Counted from the first letter of the stretch, positions 8,451 through 16,743 are shown. The stretch is DNA of 64,000 bases from Actinomadura flavalba DSM 45200 (GCF_000374305.1 NZ_KB894100.1:124001-188000); one strand, 5' to 3'. Numbers and translations: made by a program. Notes: generated by a model not told the origin, from the sequence alone.

Positions 8451-9833
8451 TCAGCGCCGCTCGGCGCGCGCGACGTCGTCCATGTCGGCGCCCGAGTACG
8501 CCTTGGCGTCGGTGAAGAACTCCACCCGCAACGTCTCGGCGCCGCCCGGGAAGACGCCCGGAGCACCGGCGTTGTAGGCGTCCAGCAGGCGCTGCGCCTC
8601 CCGCGTCGCGGCGGCGAAGCTCGCCCCGACGTCGGCGCGGCCGGCCAGGACGTCGGCCATCGCGCGGGTCATGACGTCCTGGATGCCCGCGAAGTCGCCG
8701 TACACCGCGCCGCGCGACGGCGGCCCGGCGAGCATGTCGCTCGGCACCCGGTGGTGCGGGTTCGCGGCGAACCAGCCGTCCTCGTCCAGCAGCGCGTACG
8801 CCGCGTGCGTGAGCGGCAGGAAGCTGTTGTCCCGGTGCCGGTCCGCCGCGATGCGCGGGCCGTGCACGTACTGGAGGAACGCCAGCGCGCCCTCGCGGAC
8901 GGGCTCGTCGAGGCCGTCGGCGAGCCACAGCGAGCTGCCCGCGACCGCGTTCCCCGCGTACGGCCGCCGGTCGTCGTAGGGGTAGGGGCCGACGGCGAGG
9001 CCGAAGCCCGAACCGCCCGCCGCCTGGACGGTGTAGTTGACGTCGTTGGACGAGCTGAGCCGCAGCCCGGTGCGCCGCTCGGCGAACGCCTGGAACGTCT
9101 GCTGCCAGTCGGGGATGCCGCCGGTGTCCAGGTAGTGGCCCGCGCCGTGCATCTCCTGCCACCAGGTCGCCCAGGCGAGCATCTCGGGCGTCGCGAGGTC
9201 GATGGCCGTGGCCCGCCCCGTCCGGCCGTTGCCGTGGTCGGTGAGCGCCCCGCCCGCCGACGCGACGGCCTGCTGGAAGAACATCCCGTGGTTCGACCAC
9301 GTGACGCCGTGCTCCGGACCGCCGGGACGCGCGGCCAGCGCCTCGCACGCCGCCCGCACCTCCGCCCAGGTGCGCGGCATCTCCGCGACGCCGGCCGCCT
9401 CCAGCGCGTCGGTGTTCCCGTACAGGACGCTGGTCGTCCCGACCGACGGCATCGACAGCAGCTCGCCGCCGAAGGTGTAGTAGTCGCGCAGCGCCGGGAT
9501 CACGTCGTCCGCGACGACGGGCTCCCCGAGCACCTCGGTCCGTCCGCCGAGCGCCTTCTCCAGCGAGGCGTACAGGGGCGCGCCGTCGGGCGTGCGCATG
9601 TCGCGCGCCACCTGGTTCAGATAGAAGTAGTACTCGGCCACCGCCGGGACGCGGCCGTCCGCGACCGCCGCCGCGATCTCGCGCGGCGCGGTGAAGAAGC
9701 CGAGCGCGGTGATCGCGACGGTGTACTCGGGATGGCGCTCCTCGAACTCGGCCGCCCGGGCGGCCCACCAGTCCATGTAGCCGGGGAACGTGAGGTCGAC
9801 GACCCAGACGTCCAGAACGGTCTTGCTCTGCAC
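8451..9833 (-). CDS. Solute-binding-protein family 1 homologue lacking a signal peptide
   Basis: 460-aa protein with the fold signature of family 1 extracellular sugar-binding proteins: VWVVDLTFPGYMDWWAARAA, PSVGTTSVLYGNTDALEAAG, PRTWAEVRAACEAL, and a C-terminal AFLQYVHGPRIAADRH. GTG at 9833 has GGAG 7 nt upstream and starts directly on the first strand. Neither this start nor the upstream frame (charged, proline-rich) encodes a signal peptide or lipobox cysteine, so the protein should be cytoplasmic. No ABC permease or ATPase is adjacent. It is convergent with the sugar genes and divergent from a secreted hydrolase. It may have been recruited for sugar or glycoconjugate binding inside the cell, but no function is assigned. 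Confidence 0.8.
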   Translation of the reverse strand: MQSKTVLDVWVVDLTFPGYMDWWAARAAEFEERHPEYTVAITALGFFTAPREIAAAVADGRVPAVAEYYFYLNQVARDMRTPDGAPLYASLEKALGGRTEVLGEPVVADDVIPALRDYYTFGGELLSMPSVGTTSVLYGNTDALEAAGVAEMPRTWAEVRAACEALAARPGGPEHGVTWSNHGMFFQQAVASAGGALTDHGNGRTGRATAIDLATPEMLAWATWWQEMHGAGHYLDTGGIPDWQQTFQAFAERRTGLRLSSSNDVNYTVQAAGGSGFGLAVGPYPYDDRRPYAGNAVAGSSLWLADGLDEPVREGALAFLQYVHGPRIAADRHRDNSFLPLTHAAYALLDEDGWFAANPHHRVPSDMLAGPPSRGAVYGDFAGIQDVMTRAMADVLAGRADVGASFAAATREAQRLLDAYNAGAPGVFPGGAETLRVEFFTDAKAYSGADMDDVARAERR

Positions 9834-9898
9834 GGCGTCACTCCTGTCCGTGGATGGGGGGAACCGCACATCGGATGCTTCCGCCTCCCCGGACCCGG

Positions 9899-9949
9899 GC
9901 GCATCTCCGCTCGTGCCGAGCCGCCACCGTCGCATGGCGGGAGATGCGC
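9899..9949. promoter_or_regulatory. Paired GCGCATCTCC / GGAGATGCGC inverted sites in divergent promoter
   Basis: GCGCATCTCC (9899-9908) and its exact complement GGAGATGCGC (9940-9949) face each other across 31 nt in the 177-nt divergent region between the solute-binding-like and hydrolase genes. The same decamer starts the window and near-copies flank the dyad at 5932-5994, suggesting a shared regulator of the cluster. Confidence 0.5.
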
Positions 9950-10010
9950 GCCGTCCGCACGGCGGTGAGAGTGGGACACGCCCACCGTCTCCTCCACGCG
10001 GACGTGATCC

Positions 10011-11489
10011 ATGCGCGCATTCCGGAAATCCCCCCGCCGAATCCCCCCGCTGCTGCTCGTCGCGGCGGTGACGGCCGCCCTGCTGCCCACCGCCGCCCCG
10101 GCCGCCGCCGGGCCGCCGCCCGGCGCGGCGCCGGTCGCGCCGCCCGTCTGGCGCGCCTGCCCCGACCTCGGCGAGCCCGCGCCCGGCCTGCGGTGCGCGA
10201 CGCTCCGCGTGCCGCTCGACCACGCCCGGCCGTCCGGCCCCACGATCGACTTCGCCGTCTCGATGCTGCCCGCGACGTCGCGCAAGCTGCGCCGGGGCGT
10301 GCTCGTGCTGGAGCCGGGCGGCACCGACCGCTCCGAACTGGCGCTGCCCGCGCGGCTCGCCGCGCAGGGCATGCCCGCGAGCGTCCGGGAACGCTACGAC
10401 CTCATCGGCTTCGACCCGCGCGGCATCGGCCGCAGCAGCCCGGTGACCTGCGACCTGCGGCCCGGCCAGGACCTCAGCATCCCGGCGTCGCAGGCGGCGT
10501 CCGGCCCGGCGGCCGTCGCGCGCCGCGCCGCCGAGCTGCGCGTCATCGCCCGCCAGTGCGGCGCGTCCGCGACCGGCGCGCAACTGCCGCACCAGTCGAC
10601 CGCCAACGTGGCACGCGACGTGGACCGGCTGCGCGTCGCGCTGGGCGAGCGCAAGATCTCCTACCTCGGCTACTCCTACGGCACCTACGTCGGCGCCGTC
10701 TACGCCACGCTGTTCCCCCACCGCACCGACCGCGTCGTCCTGGACAGCGTCGTCGGCCCCGGCGGCATGGACCACACGTGGTCGCGGCGGCTCGGCCGCG
10801 GCGTCGAGGACCGCTTCCCCGACTTCGCCCGCTGGGCGGCGGCGCGGCACGCCGAGTACGGGCTCGGCCGCACGCCCGCGCAGGTCCGCGCCTCGTTCCA
10901 CCGGATCGCCGCCAAGCTGGAGCGCCGCCCGGCCGGGGGCTATGACGGGCCGGGGTTCCGGTACCTCACGTTCAGCTCGCTGTTCGCCGACGCGATCTTC
11001 CCCGACCTGGCCCGGACGTGGAGCGAACTCGACCGGGGCACCGCCGCCGAGCCGCCGCCCTCGACCGGCGTCATGGACTTCTCCGGGCTCATCTCGCTGG
11101 CCTGCAACGACGGGAACTGGCGCCGCGACGTCGGGTACTACCAGCGCGCCGTCGCGCTGGACCGCCTCCGGTACCCGATCTTCGGGGCGTCCGGCGCGAA
11201 CCTGTGGCCGTGCGCGTTCTGGCCGGTCCAGCGGGCGGAGCCGCCGGTGCGGATCGGCCAGAACGGCCCGTCCAACGTCCTGCTGGTGTCGAACCTGCGC
11301 GATCCGGGCACGCCCTATGTGGGAGCGACGGCGATGCGCCGGGCGCTCGGCGCGCGGGCACGGCTGGTCAGCGTCGACCAGGGCGGGCACCTGGTCTACC
11401 TCTACGGGGTCAGCGCCTGCGCCGACGCGATCGTCACCCGGTTCCTGGTGACGGGGGAGCGTCCCCGGACGGACGTGCGCTGCGCCTGA
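10011..11489 (+). CDS. Secreted alpha/beta-hydrolase with TAP-like C-terminal domain
   Basis: Predicted exported serine hydrolase of the tripeptidyl-aminopeptidase/SlpD group, 492 aa. A twin-arginine-poor Sec-type signal runs over residues 1-33 (RRIPPLLLVAAVTAALL, then an Ala-rich cleavage zone). The fold is shown by LRVPLDHARPSGPTIDF, GFDPRGIGRSS and the nucleophile elbow GYSYGTYVGAVYA. The C-terminal TAP-like domain carries SNLRDPGTPYVGATAMR (the Asp region) and DQGGHLVYLYG (catalytic His). It is divergent from the solute-binding homologue. Substrates of this family are usually small peptides or hydrophobic amides and esters; a role in trimming or inactivating an exported glycoside is only speculation. 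Confidence 0.88.
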   Translation: MRAFRKSPRRIPPLLLVAAVTAALLPTAAPAAAGPPPGAAPVAPPVWRACPDLGEPAPGLRCATLRVPLDHARPSGPTIDFAVSMLPATSRKLRRGVLVLEPGGTDRSELALPARLAAQGMPASVRERYDLIGFDPRGIGRSSPVTCDLRPGQDLSIPASQAASGPAAVARRAAELRVIARQCGASATGAQLPHQSTANVARDVDRLRVALGERKISYLGYSYGTYVGAVYATLFPHRTDRVVLDSVVGPGGMDHTWSRRLGRGVEDRFPDFARWAAARHAEYGLGRTPAQVRASFHRIAAKLERRPAGGYDGPGFRYLTFSSLFADAIFPDLARTWSELDRGTAAEPPPSTGVMDFSGLISLACNDGNWRRDVGYYQRAVALDRLRYPIFGASGANLWPCAFWPVQRAEPPVRIGQNGPSNVLLVSNLRDPGTPYVGATAMRRALGARARLVSVDQGGHLVYLYGVSACADAIVTRFLVTGERPRTDVRCA

Positions 11490-11505
11490 CGGCGCGGTAC
11501 CGCCA

Positions 11506-11534
11506 TTGACAAGAACCTTTTTTACGTACAGACT
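11506..11534 (+). promoter_or_regulatory. Candidate sigma-70-type promoter
   Basis: A perfect -35 box TTGACA (11506-11511) is followed after 17 nt by CAGACT (11529-11534, 3/6 to the -10 consensus), in a locally AT-rich patch just upstream of the ArsR-like gene. Confidence 0.4.
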
Positions 11535-11559
11535 TCATCGTATGCGAGAGGTCCTTGTC

Positions 11560-12123
11560 ATGGAGCGGCTTGAGCAGGCCGAGGCCCTGCTCAAGCCGCA
11601 GCGCGTCGAGGTGCTCAAGCAGCTCGCGGAACCTCGCTCGTGCACCGAGGTCGCCGAGCGGCTGGGCCAGACGCCGCAGTGGGTGTACTACCACGTGACC
11701 CGCCTGGTCGCGGCCGGGCTCGTCACGCAGACGGCCCAGCGCCGCGTGCGCGGCATTCACGAGGGCATCTACCAGGCCGCCGCCCGCTCCTACTGGCTCT
11801 CACCCGGGCTGGTCGGCCAGATCGGGCCGCAGACCGCGCGCGACCAGTTCAGCCTCGGCTACGTGCTCGACCTCGTCCAGGAGGTCCAGTCCGACCTGGC
11901 GATCGTCGCCGCGACCGTCGGCACCGAGATCGCCCCCGAGGTGCCCTCCATCGGCATCTCCGGCGAGATCCGCGTCCCGCCCGACCGCCGCCAGCAGTTC
12001 CTGGACGAACTCCAGTCCTCCCTCCAGGACCTGTTCACCCGCTACGGCGGCGCCGAAGGCGACGCGTTCAAGCTCGCCGTCGCCTGCTATCCGGCCTTCC
12101 CCCGGGAGGAGGCCGCCCCATGA
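11560..12123 (+). CDS. ArsR-like winged-helix transcriptional regulator
   Basis: 187-aa regulator with an N-terminal HTH_20/ArsR-type winged helix: LLKPQRVEVLKQLAEP, then CTEVAERLGQTPQWVYYHVTR as helix-turn-helix and LVAAGLVTQT before the wing. The C-terminal 120 residues resemble those of winged-helix proteins paired with SRPBCC genes. ATG at 11560 is supported by GAGAGG at 8 nt; ATG 11542 and TTG 11506 are in frame, but the latter is the -35 box of the likely promoter. Its TGA overlaps the ATG of the SRPBCC gene (ATGA), opening a four-gene coupled operon. Metal-binding cysteines are not evident, so the ligand is unknown. Confidence 0.85.
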   Translation: MERLEQAEALLKPQRVEVLKQLAEPRSCTEVAERLGQTPQWVYYHVTRLVAAGLVTQTAQRRVRGIHEGIYQAAARSYWLSPGLVGQIGPQTARDQFSLGYVLDLVQEVQSDLAIVAATVGTEIAPEVPSIGISGEIRVPPDRRQQFLDELQSSLQDLFTRYGGAEGDAFKLAVACYPAFPREEAAP

Positions 12124-12992
12124 CCGCGCCGCTGCGGCTCCGCGCGCGCGTCGAGGCCCCCGCCACCGACGTGTGGCGGGCCATCACCGACGCCGAGGCC
12201 CTGCGGGTCTGGCTGGCCGAGCACGCCGAGGTCGACCTGCCGCGCGCCTTCTCCTTCTGGGGCCGCTACACCCCCGAGGGCGACGTCCCGCGCCAGCGCC
12301 CGCTGCACACCGACTCGGGCACCCTGCGCTTCGCGTGGTCGATCGGCGGCGCCGAGACCACCGTCGAGATCAGCGTGACCGACGAGGGGCCGGGCTGCGC
12401 CCACGTCGTCCTCACCCAGACCCACGTCCCCGACTGGCGCGACGTCGTCCGCGAGAAGGGCGCCCGGTCGGTGCTCGCCACCTTCTGGTCGCTGTCCATC
12501 GCCAACCTCGTCGACTACGTCGAGGGCCGTCCCCTCACCCCCCGCTGCGACTTCACCTCCCCCCGCCTCGCCGACTGCGTCGTCGTCGCCGGGCCGCCGG
12601 AGGAGGTGTTCGACTCCCTGGTCGACCCCGACAAGATCCGCAACTGGCTCGGCGCCGTCGTCGACGTCGACCTGCGCGAGGGCGGCCACTGGCACATGGA
12701 CGGCGCCGACACCGGCCCGTCCGCCGCCAAGGTCCTCAGCCTGGAGCCCGGCCGCCGCGTCGAGCTGGACTGGGGATCGTTCGCGTCCACGTGGGAGCTG
12801 GAGGGCTCCGGCGGCCGGACGCGCCTGACGTTCGTGCACAGCCGTTTCAACGACGGCGGAACGCCCTACGCGGGCTGGCTCGGATGGCTCAGCGGCATGG
12901 CCGAACTGCGCCGTTTCCACGAGCGGCGCCCGTCCATCTGGCTGGAGAGCACGATCCCGGGGGCCCCGGGCGGGGCCCCGCAACCCAACTGA
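12120..12992 (+). CDS. Two-domain SRPBCC (AHSA1/START-like) protein
   Basis: 290-aa protein made of two tandem SRPBCC ligand-binding domains. The first begins RARVEAPATDVWRAITDAEALRVWLAE and the second VVVAGPPEEVFDSLVDPDKIRNWLG, each with the hydrophobic-cavity pattern and a terminal long helix (WLSGMAELRRF in the second). No catalytic residues can be named. ATG at 12120 overlaps the regulator stop. ArsR-like/AHSA1 gene pairs are common in actinobacteria and the regulator presumably controls this gene. With the SnoaL-like and VOC genes downstream, the operon combines three small-molecule-binding folds that also occur as tailoring enzymes in aromatic polyketide clusters. Confidence 0.82.
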   Translation: MTAPLRLRARVEAPATDVWRAITDAEALRVWLAEHAEVDLPRAFSFWGRYTPEGDVPRQRPLHTDSGTLRFAWSIGGAETTVEISVTDEGPGCAHVVLTQTHVPDWRDVVREKGARSVLATFWSLSIANLVDYVEGRPLTPRCDFTSPRLADCVVVAGPPEEVFDSLVDPDKIRNWLGAVVDVDLREGGHWHMDGADTGPSAAKVLSLEPGRRVELDWGSFASTWELEGSGGRTRLTFVHSRFNDGGTPYAGWLGWLSGMAELRRFHERRPSIWLESTIPGAPGGAPQPN

Positions 12993-13027
12993 CGGCCGTC
13001 CGGGGGCGGCCGGGAACGGAGTGCGAC

Positions 13028-13426
13028 ATGGCGCAGGACACGAACACGGCCGAGGTACGCGAGGTCATTTACCGCTGGGCCAAGGCCGTCCGCGACGGTG
13101 ACATGGACGGCGTGCTCGCCGGGCATACCGACGACGTCCTCATGTACGACGTGGTGCCGCCGCAGCGCATCCGCGGCGAGGCCGAGTACCGCAAGCAGTG
13201 GGAGCTGTTCTTCCAGTACAGTCCCGGCGGCGAGGGCAGCTTCGAGCTGATCGACGTGGAGATCTTCGCATCCGACACCGTCGCCTACTGCACCGCGCTG
13301 CTCGGCATCGTCACCGAGCGCTGCCGCCTCACCCTCGGCCTGCGCAAGGTCGACGGCAAGTGGCTCATCGCGCACGAGCACCACAGCTTCCCCGGCGACC
13401 TCGGCGACCCGCCGGCCCAGTCGTGA
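13028..13426 (+). CDS. SnoaL-like/NTF2-fold protein
   Basis: 132-aa NTF2-like (SnoaL_3) protein: EVREVIYRWAKAVRDGDMDGVLAG helix pair, then DVLMYDVVPPQRIRG and the C-terminal sheet LRKVDGKWLIAHEHHSFP. ATG at 13028 is preceded by CGGAG at 6 nt. It lies 35 nt after the SRPBCC stop and its TGA overlaps the GTG of the VOC gene. Family members include polyketide cyclases, isomerases and proteins of unknown role; the His-rich C-terminal strand is typical of the stress-associated group. Confidence 0.82.
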   Translation: MAQDTNTAEVREVIYRWAKAVRDGDMDGVLAGHTDDVLMYDVVPPQRIRGEAEYRKQWELFFQYSPGGEGSFELIDVEIFASDTVAYCTALLGIVTERCRLTLGLRKVDGKWLIAHEHHSFPGDLGDPPAQS

Positions 13427-14235
13427 CCGCGGCGCCCGGAGGCGTCCCCGAACTCGGCAGCATCCTGCTCGGCACCCGCGACCCCGGACGCCTCCTCGCC
13501 TGGTACGAGCGCTGCTTCGGCGCGGTGCCCGACGGCGACGGCTTCCTGCGGCTCGGCGGCGTCGGCGTCCTCATCGACCCCCGGCAGGACGTCGCTCCGC
13601 GCAACCCCGAGCCGGGCCGGGTCCTGCTCAACCTGCACGTCCCGGACGCGCGGGCGACCGCGCGCCACCTGGACGCCGCCGGGGTGTCGTGGGTGGCGGC
13701 GCTGGAGTACCGGGACGACTCCGGCGCCTGGTTCGGCACCGTCGCCGATCCGGACGGCAACCACGTCCAGATCATCGAGCTGACGCCCGCGTACTGGTCG
13801 CTCCGCCGGGAGCGGCTGGGCCTCGGGGCGGGCGGCCTGGCGGCGGCGGGCGTCGCGACGCGGCTCCCCGCGCAGGATCTCGACCGCGCGCGCCGGTTCT
13901 TCGCCGAGAAGCTCGGCCTGGAGCCCGCCGAATCGCGTCCGGGCGGGCTTCGTTACCGCTGCGGCGCGGGGTCTTTCGCGATCTTCGAGTCGCAGGGCGA
14001 GGCGTCCGGCGAGCACACCCAGATGGGGTGGAGCGTGGCCGACCTGGCGGCGGTCGTGGCGGAGCTGCGCGAGCGCGGGGTGCGGTTCGAGCGGTTCGAC
14101 ATGCCCGGCCTGGACGACGACGGGATCGTCGAGGTCAAGGGGCACTATCCGTCCGAGGGCGGGGTCGGCGAACGGGCCGTCTGGTTCTATGACAGCGAGG
14201 GAAACCTGCACGGAATCGGGCAGGCGATCCGGTGA
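13423..14235 (+). CDS. Two-domain VOC (glyoxalase-like) protein
   Basis: 270-aa protein with two vicinal-oxygen-chelate domains. Domain 1 runs from LGSILLGTRDPGRLLAWYERCFG to DPDGNHVQIIELT and domain 2 from GVATRLPAQDLDRARRFFAEKLGL to WFYDSEGNLHGIGQ. A potential metal-site His/Glu is retained in NHVQIIE; in domain 2 the equivalents are less clear. GTG at 13423 overlaps the SnoaL-like stop (GTGA). Candidate roles are dioxygenase, lyase or antibiotic-binding (bleomycin-resistance-like) protein; nothing in the sequence selects one. Confidence 0.82.
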   Translation: MTAAPGGVPELGSILLGTRDPGRLLAWYERCFGAVPDGDGFLRLGGVGVLIDPRQDVAPRNPEPGRVLLNLHVPDARATARHLDAAGVSWVAALEYRDDSGAWFGTVADPDGNHVQIIELTPAYWSLRRERLGLGAGGLAAAGVATRLPAQDLDRARRFFAEKLGLEPAESRPGGLRYRCGAGSFAIFESQGEASGEHTQMGWSVADLAAVVAELRERGVRFERFDMPGLDDDGIVEVKGHYPSEGGVGERAVWFYDSEGNLHGIGQAIR

Positions 14236-14492
14236 ACGGCGGGCGTACGGGGCGCGGACCGCCCCGTGCGCCGGGCTGTCAAGCGTTCACGACCGATTCT
14301 CCTGTCCGCTTGCGGCCATAACGTCCGATATTCGCCGCGCCCCATCGTCACCTCCTCTGTCTGGCACAGCGTCATCGTCCGGGTGCTCAGCGTGCGGGTG
14401 TACCGGTGCGTTAACTCCGCATCCGGATGGGTCAGCTTCCTCGTTTCTGGTCATTACTACCGTGGTGGTAGCGGCTGACCGTCTGACATGGG
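14236..14492. promoter_or_regulatory. Upstream region of the StrR-like gene with dyads
   Basis: This 257-nt gene-free stretch is less GC-rich than its flanks. It holds a 10-bp palindrome CATCCGGATG (14420-14429) and an inverted repeat CTACC-N5-GGTAG (14457-14471) shortly before the StrR-like gene. No convincing -35/-10 pair was found. Confidence 0.4.
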
Positions 14493-15548
14493 GTGTACCG
14501 GGCTGTGCACGTGGATGAGGCCGATTCAGGTAGGTCGGGCGACGATCGCGTCGATACGAGTCCCGCCCCGGTACGACGACCCGGAAACCGTCTGATGCAC
14601 GTGCCGGTCGACGCGCCGCCGCAGTCGGTGCCGTTGTCCGCGCTGCGCCTGGGCGTTTCGCCGCGCGCGACTCCGGACGAGGAGCACATTCGGCGGCTGG
14701 CGCAGACCGAGCATCCGCTGCCGCCCATTCTGGTCCACCGTTCCACCATGCTCGTGATCGACGGTCTGCACCGCGTGATGGCGGCGCGGCTGCGCCGTTC
14801 GGAGACCATCGACGTCGAATTCTTCGAGGGCAGCGAGCGGGACGCGTTCCTGCTGGCGGTGGCGGAGAACACCTGGCACGGACTGCCGCTCTCGCTGGCG
14901 GAGCGCAAGGAGGCCGCCGTCCGCATCATCCACTCCCATCCCGAGCTGTCCGACCGCGCCGTGGCCGAGGTCGCCGGGCTCGCCGCCCGGACGGTGGCGT
15001 CCCTGCGCCGCCGTTCGAGCGAGTCTTTTCCGCAGACGAACACCCGGGTCGGCATCGACGGACGCGCCCGTCCGCTGAACGCCGCGGAGGGGCGGCGCCG
15101 CGCGGCCGAGGCGATGACGGCCGATCCCACGGCGTCGCTGCGCGAGATCGCCCGCCGGGCGCGGGTCTCCCTCGGCACGGCCCACGACGTGCGCGTGCGG
15201 ATGCGGCGCGGGGAGAGCCCGCTGCCCGCCGGGGCGGACCGGTCGCAGCCGGCCGCGCAGGCGGGGGCGTCCGCCGACGCCCCGCCCGACGAGGAGGCGC
15301 TGACCGACATGGCGGTGATGCTGCGGCGGCTCGCGCGCGACCCGGCGCTGCGGCAGACCGAGCCGGGACGCGAACTGCTGCAACTGCTGTACTCGCGCGC
15401 CCTGATCGGCACGGAGTGGCGGGACCTGGTGGACGCGATCCCGCCGCACTGCATCGACGCCGTCGCGGTCGTCGCCCGCCGGTGCGCCGAGAGCTGGAAC
15501 GGCATCGCTCGCGCGGTGGAACTACGCGGCCGACCGGGTGATCACTGA
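14493..15548 (+). CDS. StrR-like pathway-specific transcriptional activator (ParB-fold)
   Basis: DNA-binding regulator of the StrR/NovG/Tei15 group, up to 351 aa. The ParB-like N-terminal part reads VPLSALRLGVSPRATPDEEH, VIDGLHRVMAARLRR and AVAENTWHGLPLSLAERKEA, close to StrR as I recall it. A first helix-turn-helix follows (LSDRAVAEVAGLAARTVASL), then the conserved [20 protein letters not shown] and a second HTH (SLREIARRARVSLGTAHDVR). GTG at 14493 gives the longest product without a clear ribosome site; ATG at 14595 is an equally good start. StrR proteins activate antibiotic clusters, which supports the nearby sugar cassette being part of one. No StrR consensus dyad was recognised in the sugar promoters. 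Confidence 0.85.
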   Translation: MYRAVHVDEADSGRSGDDRVDTSPAPVRRPGNRLMHVPVDAPPQSVPLSALRLGVSPRATPDEEHIRRLAQTEHPLPPILVHRSTMLVIDGLHRVMAARLRRSETIDVEFFEGSERDAFLLAVAENTWHGLPLSLAERKEAAVRIIHSHPELSDRAVAEVAGLAARTVASLRRRSSESFPQTNTRVGIDGRARPLNAAEGRRRAAEAMTADPTASLREIARRARVSLGTAHDVRVRMRRGESPLPAGADRSQPAAQAGASADAPPDEEALTDMAVMLRRLARDPALRQTEPGRELLQLLYSRALIGTEWRDLVDAIPPHCIDAVAVVARRCAESWNGIARAVELRGRPGDH

Positions 15549-15853
15549 GCACCTTTGATCCGCCGAAGGACACAGCAATTTTCAATATGCGGTGAACATC
15601 TCCCGCAAATAGTAGGGCCAATGCTGTTACTTTCCGTCATGGGTGAAGTGCGCATGGTAATTTTTGTTCAGACCACGTATAGGCAGACGGCGCCACGATT
15701 GATACCGTCTGCGCGGTATGTGTAGGTCGGCTCCGGAAGGGTGACAAAAATGTTGCCATGCGGGCAGTACCTGGCCGGTCGGTCATTCCTCGTGCTGTCG
15801 GCCCGGCAACCGCAGGGGTCATCCATCGCCATTCACAGGGGAGGGCTGTGTTA
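15549..15853. promoter_or_regulatory. AT-richer intergenic region before the AraC-type gene
   Basis: About 300 nt without a supported gene. Its first 110 nt are unusually AT-rich for this window. A GCAGACGG/CCGTCTGC inverted repeat (15683-15690, 15705-15712) could be a weak terminator for the StrR-like gene or an operator. Confidence 0.4.
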
Positions 15854-16639
15854 ATGGAAACAATGGAAAGAAGCGCCGCCGCCGCAATTCAACGCGCCAT
15901 CGACGACATTCATCAGAACATCGGCGAGGCCATCACCATCGACGACCTGGCGCGGACGGCGATGTTCAGCAAGTTCCACTTCTCGCGCCTCTTCCGGCAG
16001 GTGACGGGCGTCTCCCCGGGGCGCTTCCTGTCGGCCGTCCGCCTTGAGGAGGCCAAGCGACTGCTGCTCACGACGTCGATGAGCGTCACCGAGATCACCT
16101 ACCGGGTCGGCTACAACAGCGTCGGCACCTTCAGCACGCGGTTCAAGAACAGCGTCGGCATGTCGCCGACGACGTACCGCGAGCGCCGGGGGTTCGCCCC
16201 GCGCATCACCGACCACGGGCCGGTACGGGGCGGCCACGCCGCCATCGTCCAGGGCGAGGTCGTCCCGTCCCACGACGAGGAACCCGGCACCGTGTTCCTG
16301 GGCCTGTTCCCGGACACGATCCCGCAGGGCGTCCCGGCGCGCTGCACGGTCCTGGAACGGGCGGGCCGGTTCCGGCTGGACCGGGTTCCGCAGGGCACCT
16401 GGTTCCTGCTCGCCCAGTCCGTCCCGCACGGCGAGGAGCGCGTCATCGGGGACGCGCCTCCGACGGTGGCGGCCCACGGGCCGCTCACCGTGCGCGGTGA
16501 CATGATCTTGAGCAACGTCGAGCTGCGGCTGCGGTCGATGCGCAGCATCGACCCGCCGGTCCTGCTCGCGCTGCTGGACGCGCGCCGCATCGCCCTGCAA
16601 CGCATGGAGGTGCGGACGCCCCAGGAGGAGACCGCCTAG
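15854..16639 (+). CDS. AraC-family transcriptional regulator (N-terminal HTH)
   Basis: 261-aa regulator with the AraC double helix-turn-helix at the N-terminus: IDDLARTAMFSKFHFSRLFR, then RLEEAKRLLLTTSMSVTEIT and YNSVGTFSTRFKNSVGMSPT. The remaining 150 residues form a sensor-like domain with no recognised motif. ATG at 15854 has GGGGAGG at 9 nt. A GTG at 15848 is also in frame and would place a rare TTA leucine codon second, which would make the gene bldA-dependent; the ribosome-site spacing disfavours it. The long AT-rich upstream region suggests its own promoter. Targets and ligand are unknown. Confidence 0.87.
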   Translation: METMERSAAAAIQRAIDDIHQNIGEAITIDDLARTAMFSKFHFSRLFRQVTGVSPGRFLSAVRLEEAKRLLLTTSMSVTEITYRVGYNSVGTFSTRFKNSVGMSPTTYRERRGFAPRITDHGPVRGGHAAIVQGEVVPSHDEEPGTVFLGLFPDTIPQGVPARCTVLERAGRFRLDRVPQGTWFLLAQSVPHGEERVIGDAPPTVAAHGPLTVRGDMILSNVELRLRSMRSIDPPVLLALLDARRIALQRMEVRTPQEETA

Positions 16640-16697
16640 GGCGTTCCCGGCACCGTCCGGCCGGACCCGGTCCACGCCGGACGGTGACACGCCCCGG

Positions 16698-16726
16698 CCG
16701 CCCCGTCGCGTCGAGCGACGGGGCGG
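16698..16726. terminator. Hairpin between convergent genes
   Basis: Perfect 12-bp stem (16698-16709 with 16715-16726) and 5-nt loop between the AraC-type gene and the convergent small gene. Confidence 0.8.
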
Positions 16727-16743
16727 TCTCGCACAGCCGGGGT

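Noticed and set aside
10011-10020. ATGCGCGCAT palindrome at the hydrolase start codon
   Set aside because: It arises from the start and next codons and has no matching copy in other promoters.
11506-11559. TTG or ATG starts upstream of 11560 for the ArsR-like regulator
   Set aside because: TTG 11506 is part of a perfect -35 box and ATG 11542 has no ribosome site; ATG 11560 has GAGAGG at 8 nt.
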